Part shown: positions 60,036 through 64,000 of the stretch, piece after piece
Layout of the letters: each line of letters opens with the position of its first letter
Numbering within the stretch: the stretch's first letter is position 1
Source of the DNA: Paraburkholderia rhizosphaerae
GTDB lineage: Bacteria > Pseudomonadota > Gammaproteobacteria > Burkholderiales > Burkholderiaceae
Assembly (NCBI RefSeq): GCF_004366595.1
Contig: NZ_SORE01000011.1
Span: 124,001-188,000 of the forward strand
Reading direction: 5' to 3'
DNA: 64,000 nucleotides
Translations under genes and position numbers: made by a program
Notes under the pieces: generated by a model
What the model was told of the DNA's origin: nothing
Databases searched by the model: none
The model's input: only the letters and a program-made list of their open reading frames with translations

Positions 60036-61874
60036 GTGGCCAATAAGCCCCAGTCTGTCGCGCGCACCCGGCTTTATACGCGCAGCGACTTCACCGCGTT
60101 GCGTGCATTCGTGCAGCGCGTACCGGCCGCCACCATTGCACGGCTGTATTTCACCGCGGACGAGGACGGTCACGAACCCACGCCGGGCTGGGTCGAGTCG
60201 TACCTGCGGCGCATGCAGGCGGAGCTGGTTGATCTGGCGATCGAGCACGGCTCGCCGGTGCTGGCCGATCACCTCAAGCAGTCGGCCCGCCGGCACGGCA
60301 GCGCGCGCCTCACGGCGGTCAGCCTGAAAATGGTCGAGCAGGCCGCAGGCCTCGCGGTTGCGCGGCCCGCCCCGGAACACGGCGTGGGCATGTGGTTCCG
60401 GCCGCTGGTGGCGCTGCGCCTGAAGGACGCGGGCCTCACCACGCTCGGCGAGCTGGCCGCCTTCTGCAACGCCCGCGGCGGCAGCTGGTGGCGCGCGATC
60501 CGGCGCATCGGCCCGGGCCGCGCGCGCCGCATCGTTGCGTGGCTGCGGCAGCACGAGGCCACGCTGGGCAGCGTCGCGGCGGACGTCGACGAGCGGCCAC
60601 CGTTCACGGCCAGCGATCGCGAGATCGTCGAGATCGGCGGCCGCCATGCGACGCTGGTGCCGCTCGAGCGGATGGCGCTACACGCGGCGCTGTCGGGCGC
60701 GGATGGTGACAACCGCTCGCGCGCGTTCGCCTACATCCACGCGCGCCACGATCTCGAGGCGGTGCGCGCCTATCTGTACCAGTACCGCGACCAGCCGAAG
60801 ACCTTGCGCGCCTACACCAAGGAACTCGAGCGCTTCCTGCTGTGGACCGTCAGCGTGCGCGGCAGGGCGCTCAGTTCGGTGCTCGCCGACGACTGCGAGG
60901 CGTACAAGGATTTCCTCAAGGCGCCCTCGCCCGCCTTCGTTGGGCCGCGCTTCGCGCGCAGCAGCGCGCGCTGGCGGCCGTTCGCGTCGGCGCAACCGTC
61001 TGCCGACACCCAGAAATACGCGGTGCGTGCGCTGCGTGCCGCCTTCGCGTGGCTGGTCGACGTCCGCTACCTCGCGGGCAATCCGTGGCAGGCGGTCAGG
61101 GACCCGGTGGTGATCGAACGGGAAACGGACATGGACATCGGCCGTGCCCTGCCCGCCGGCCTCTGGCAGCGCGCGCGGCGCTACATCGACACGCAGTGCG
61201 CGCCGGTGGAGGCGCACTACTGGCGCACCGTCCGGACCGCCCTGCTACTGAGCGGCGACTCCGGTCTGCGGCGCGAGGAACTGACCGTGGCGCGGCGCGA
61301 GAAAATCCGTCCGTCACCGCATGGGGATCCGACGATGCCGGTGTGGGAGCTGACGGTGGTCGGCAAACGGAAGAAGGAACGCACCGTGCCGGTCAGCCCG
61401 GCCGCGATCGGTGCGCTGCGGGCGCACTGGGCCGACCGCGGGCTGGATTTCGACACGGCGACGGACGGGCCGCTGCTCCGGCCGGTGTTCATCCCCCCTA
61501 CGCCGCTGGCGCTGGCCAGGCACGGCGACGGCATGGACACCTCGTACGTTCCCGACGCCATCAACAAGATGGTGCGCTGGGCCATGAAACGGCTCGTCGC
61601 CGGCATGCCGGACCTTACGGTGGCGGAGATGGCACAGCTCGCGTCGACCTCCCCGCATGCGTTCAGGCACACGTTTGGCACGCAGGCGGGCGCGAACGAC
61701 GTACCCCTCGACGTGATCCAGCGCATCATGGGCCACGCCTCGCTGCAGACAACGACGATCTATGTGCAGGCCGAGCGCGAGCGCATGATGAAGGAAAGTC
61801 AGAAATACTTCGCGAAAGCATTAAACAGCAATGCCGCCGCTCCAGAATCGCCCAACGAAAAAGAAGATGTTTGA
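60036..61874 (+). CDS. Large tyrosine recombinase / integrase (612 aa)
   Basis: GTG 60036 with CTGGAG upstream. It is homologous to the Tn1 recombinase at 25046: similar DUF3701-like N-terminus (WWRAIRRIGPGRARRIVAWL), a core-binding domain (LRAYTKELERFLLWTVSVRG), then catalytic Arg in GDSGLRREEL, Lys in VVGKRKKERTV, HxxR in HAFRHTFGT, His in IMGHASLQTT and Tyr in TIYVQAE. A gene-final extension ends NEKEDV. Intact and probably functional; the dif-like palindrome 1 kb upstream is a candidate substrate. Confidence 0.9.
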   Translation: MANKPQSVARTRLYTRSDFTALRAFVQRVPAATIARLYFTADEDGHEPTPGWVESYLRRMQAELVDLAIEHGSPVLADHLKQSARRHGSARLTAVSLKMVEQAAGLAVARPAPEHGVGMWFRPLVALRLKDAGLTTLGELAAFCNARGGSWWRAIRRIGPGRARRIVAWLRQHEATLGSVAADVDERPPFTASDREIVEIGGRHATLVPLERMALHAALSGADGDNRSRAFAYIHARHDLEAVRAYLYQYRDQPKTLRAYTKELERFLLWTVSVRGRALSSVLADDCEAYKDFLKAPSPAFVGPRFARSSARWRPFASAQPSADTQKYAVRALRAAFAWLVDVRYLAGNPWQAVRDPVVIERETDMDIGRALPAGLWQRARRYIDTQCAPVEAHYWRTVRTALLLSGDSGLRREELTVARREKIRPSPHGDPTMPVWELTVVGKRKKERTVPVSPAAIGALRAHWADRGLDFDTATDGPLLRPVFIPPTPLALARHGDGMDTSYVPDAINKMVRWAMKRLVAGMPDLTVAEMAQLASTSPHAFRHTFGTQAGANDVPLDVIQRIMGHASLQTTTIYVQAERERMMKESQKYFAKALNSNAAAPESPNEKEDV

Positions 61875-61901
61875 TTCCGGTTGTACCGCCCCGCAGCGGC
61901 A

Positions 61902-62369
61902 ATGAGACCTCACGAGTTCATTATGCGTAATAACGCCCTTACCGATGACGCGCATGCGTTAGCCGAGCGCCTGAAACAGACAATCTACGAGTTCGACCGC
62001 CCGGTAGAGAGGCTCGTGCGCGATATCGCGCCTACCACCCTGCTCGACATCGTCAACCACACGACACCACATCAGCGGCTCGTCGAAGCCTCACCACCCT
62101 TGTTGCCGCCGGCGGCGGCGTTGGTCGCGGCGACAGCGCGCATCTGGGGGCGTGACCTGTTTCATACCGAGTCGGGGCGTCTGCTTGTACGTGTACTTGC
62201 GATCGCCGGGCCGGTGGCGGCCGCCGATAAGTTGCTGTTTCAGGCCGATACCCGTTCGACCTGCCTGCCGCGACTATTGACCGAGACCGCCAAGGCATAT
62301 CGTGCGGTATTTGGCCGTTACCCCGAATCGTGGCTGACCGAAACCAGCGGCGGTCGCATCAGTCACTAG
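61902..62369 (+). CDS. Helical protein following the recombinase (155 aa)
   Basis: ATG 61902 or 61923 (RNNALTDDAHALAERLKQ). Helical N-terminal half, then PPAAALVAATARIWGRDLFH and LTETAKAYRAVFGRYPESWL. No known domain. Starts 28 bp after the recombinase stop, so it probably belongs to the same transcript. Confidence 0.6.
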   Translation: MRPHEFIMRNNALTDDAHALAERLKQTIYEFDRPVERLVRDIAPTTLLDIVNHTTPHQRLVEASPPLLPPAAALVAATARIWGRDLFHTESGRLLVRVLAIAGPVAAADKLLFQADTRSTCLPRLLTETAKAYRAVFGRYPESWLTETSGGRISH

Positions 62370-62526
62370 GCGCTATGAATTGCGGAGTGAAGGTGATCTT
62401 CGTCCCCGGCCGGCGGTCCCCGCGTGCCTCTCGCCTGCCAGCCCCACTTTCAGTGTTTGAGTGTTAAGCATGCTCGTCCACGCCCTGGGTGTGAAAGCAC
62501 AATTTCAGTATATAAGGCGACTTAAA

Positions 62527-63165
62527 TCAGTCACGTTCGACTTTGCCAGTGGCGAGTATTCTCATTACCGTACGGATAGACCGCTTTCTGCCATTCGACG
62601 GAAACCGGGACGCGTTTTCTTCGAGGCCATGCCATCCGTGACGGCGCGCTAGCTCCCGGATATGCTTCAATTCGGATGTTCCAAGTTGACCTGCGGCAAA
62701 GCAATCACGGATCTGTTTGGGGAGACGGGAGATCGCGATGGCTGCTTGTACATCTGTCCTCGATATCCCCACTGCGACGGCCGCTTGCGCTTGGGTAGGC
62801 CAGACGCCCTTTTCCAAGGCTGCCGAGAGAACGGGACCAATGAGCGATAAAGCGCTCTGTACTCCATGATACCTGTTCACCAGATTATCAATTTCAGCCT
62901 TTGCAGCTTCCGCTGGGCTTAGATAGGGATTCTTGCGGTCAGCTCTGTCCGCTCTTTTGCGTGCGGTCGCAAGGAGCCGCTTTGCCTGCTTATGCGACCT
63001 GAACGCGCCAGCGTCAATTCCATAACCGATTATCGTGTCCAAGCCCGGCGAGTCGGGTGTTCGCGCGTACAAAGACAGAAAAGCGGATCTGAACGCGGCG
63101 AGTCGCTCTTCACGCATCTGTTTCTGTTCGTCGTGCATTTTGTTGTCCGCAGTGCCGGAGGTCAT
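62527..63165 (-). CDS. ParB-like HTH protein A (212 aa)
   Basis: ATG 63165 overlaps the stop of the upstream gene (ATGA), giving MTSGTADNKMHDEQKQMREE; a longer in-frame start is unlikely. The central part contains GVWPTQAQAAVAVGISRTDV and QAAIAISRLPKQIRDCF, the HTH of ParB/KorB-like centromere-binding proteins. An N-terminal ParB nuclease/CTPase-like domain with its GxxRR-type box is not seen. The C-terminus is basic. Probably a partition- or plasmid-regulation protein acting with its coupled neighbour. Confidence 0.7.
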   Translation of the reverse strand: MTSGTADNKMHDEQKQMREERLAAFRSAFLSLYARTPDSPGLDTIIGYGIDAGAFRSHKQAKRLLATARKRADRADRKNPYLSPAEAAKAEIDNLVNRYHGVQSALSLIGPVLSAALEKGVWPTQAQAAVAVGISRTDVQAAIAISRLPKQIRDCFAAGQLGTSELKHIRELARRHGWHGLEENASRFPSNGRKRSIRTVMRILATGKVERD

Positions 63166-63704
63166 CGGCCGATTGGCGGCGAAATCATCGCCTGAATGAG
63201 TTGCTCCAATTGAGGAATACGGAGTATCAAGTCTTCCAGACATGCAGATTCCACAACAAGATGCTTGTTGCCCTTCCCCACTCTGACGCGTACGTCAATG
63301 CTACGGTGAGGCAACTTACCGGTCAGCAACGCTGACTCGATGTCAGAAACAGGCGTACCACTCGGAATGATCGCCGCGCGCTCGCGGGCGATATCGAGAC
63401 CGATGCTTTCGATAATGAGGGCAATTCGCCGAACGGCCTTATAGCTAAGACGGCCAGGATCTCCGATTGCCGTATGTATCTCGGCCGGAAGGTTCGCAGC
63501 GGCGATCGCGCGGGACACCATTGCGGTCGACACGCCCAAGTCCCTTGCCAGGCGCGTCTGAGACGTCCACAGACCACGCTCAAGCAACGAAAGATGGAAG
63601 CGACCGAAAGTTGCGGGAGGTGCACCAACGGCCGCAAGTTTCTTGTACACGGCCAACGCCGTCCGCTGGTTAGGTATTTCACGTACCGAAAAGTCGTGTG
63701 TCAC
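63162..63704 (-). CDS. ParB-like HTH protein B (180 aa)
   Basis: Begins MTHDFSVREIPNQRTALAVY. LERGLWTSQTRLARDLGVST, then AMVSRAIAAANLPAEI, form an HTH closely similar in layout to that of protein A. DVRVRVGKGNKHLVVES in the C-terminal third recalls the KorB/ParB-family end domain. First gene of a coupled pair. The parS-like palindrome lies 240 bp upstream and could be its binding site. Confidence 0.7.
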   Translation of the reverse strand: MTHDFSVREIPNQRTALAVYKKLAAVGAPPATFGRFHLSLLERGLWTSQTRLARDLGVSTAMVSRAIAAANLPAEIHTAIGDPGRLSYKAVRRIALIIESIGLDIARERAAIIPSGTPVSDIESALLTGKLPHRSIDVRVRVGKGNKHLVVESACLEDLILRIPQLEQLIQAMISPPIGR

Positions 63705-63943
63705 GATATCCCCGATTGATCAATTTGCCCGTCTTAGGATGGCTATTTTTTGGGCATGTCAAGCAAACGCGAAGGATCGTACCTTGAAGTCACGCTTGGT
63801 GCTGCAACGTCTCTCGCACGCGACGTCTTGTACGTACTTGCGAGCTTGACGCACGTAGCACGTTCTTCGGATTGCGCGTGCGCCGGCAACCGAACAGAAA
63901 ATTCAACGGCTCCTTGTACGGCGAGATGCTCTTTGGCTGAGTT

Positions 63944-63967
63944 CGCAGTTTCTACGTAGAAACTGCG
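63944..63967. promoter_or_regulatory. parS-like perfect palindrome
   Basis: A 24-bp perfect palindrome with core GTTTCTACGTAGAAAC. Burkholderia secondary chromosomes and plasmids use 16-bp parS palindromes with GTT...AAC ends, so the format fits. It lies 240 bp upstream of the two ParB-like genes. Confidence 0.55.
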
Positions 63968-64000
63968 CTTCCCTCGGTCAAGGCCGACGGGCGCCGCGTC

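Noticed and set aside
60842..61930. 362-codon plus-strand frame overlapping the second recombinase
   Set aside because: Gly/Arg/Ala-rich out-of-frame reading; the recombinase frame has all catalytic residues.
1..64000. CRISPR arrays, rRNA and tRNA genes
   Set aside because: No regularly spaced identical repeats and no recognisable tRNA or rRNA sequence were seen on either strand by eye.

Overview
The window looks like accessory DNA from a secondary replicon (megaplasmid or chromid) of a Burkholderiaceae member, most like Paraburkholderia, Burkholderia or Caballeronia. This rests on high GC content, the gene families present (cyclic beta-glucan synthase, DUF1488, IS2-group IS3 elements, Burkholderia-type small proteins), two coupled ParB-like genes and a 16-bp GTT...AAC palindrome of the parS type at the right edge. 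Genus and replicon type are inference.

Layout. 1-5.3 kb: 5' part of an HU gene, an HtpX-like remnant, a complete IS2-group insertion sequence with exact 5-bp target duplication, a PAS-PAS hybrid sensor kinase and the tail of an IS110-type transposase. 5.335-31.229 kb: a Tn7-like transposon (called Tn1 here). It carries tnsA-tnsB-tnsC-tniQ, a large tyrosine recombinase with a dif-like site just upstream, and cargo: a response regulator, a 2868-residue cyclic beta-1,2-glucan synthase, a trypsin-like protease and many small genes. 31.23-34.4 kb: a strip of older DNA with truncated DUF2252, truncated PPK2, a broken hypothetical gene and an intact UvrD-like helicase. 34.442-51.346 kb: a second pair of Tn7-like ends (Tn2) with the same repeat spacing to the base at one end, but no transposition genes. 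Its cargo is an amidohydrolase, a LOG/azoreductase pair, a MocR regulator next to a CMD/SugE/cysteine-hydrolase operon, a short tyrosine recombinase, and a flavin-based electron-transfer operon (ApbE, PepSY-flavodoxin reductase, DUF2271, PepSY) beside a two-component system. 51.37-57.75 kb: a complete five-gene GTPase-associated conflict operon (metallophosphoesterase, GASH, DO-GTPase1, DO-GTPase2, GAP1). 57.9-62.4 kb: a module with a JAB/MPN protein, an unknown protein and a second large tyrosine recombinase, with a perfect 28-bp dif-like palindrome. 62.5-64 kb: two coupled ParB-like HTH genes and the parS-like palindrome.

How the pieces relate. The tns genes of Tn1 would act on the repeat arrays at its ends and could in principle mobilise Tn2 in trans. 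The TnsA-like protein seems to lack the usual catalytic lysine, TnsC has an apparent frameshift near its C-terminus, and neither element shows a target duplication, so current activity is doubtful. Tn2 lies between the GTPase operon and the UvrD-like helicase, which are on the same strand. Removing Tn2 would leave them about 115 bp apart, so the helicase may once have belonged to that island. Identifications are from reading the protein and DNA sequence alone; no database search was run.
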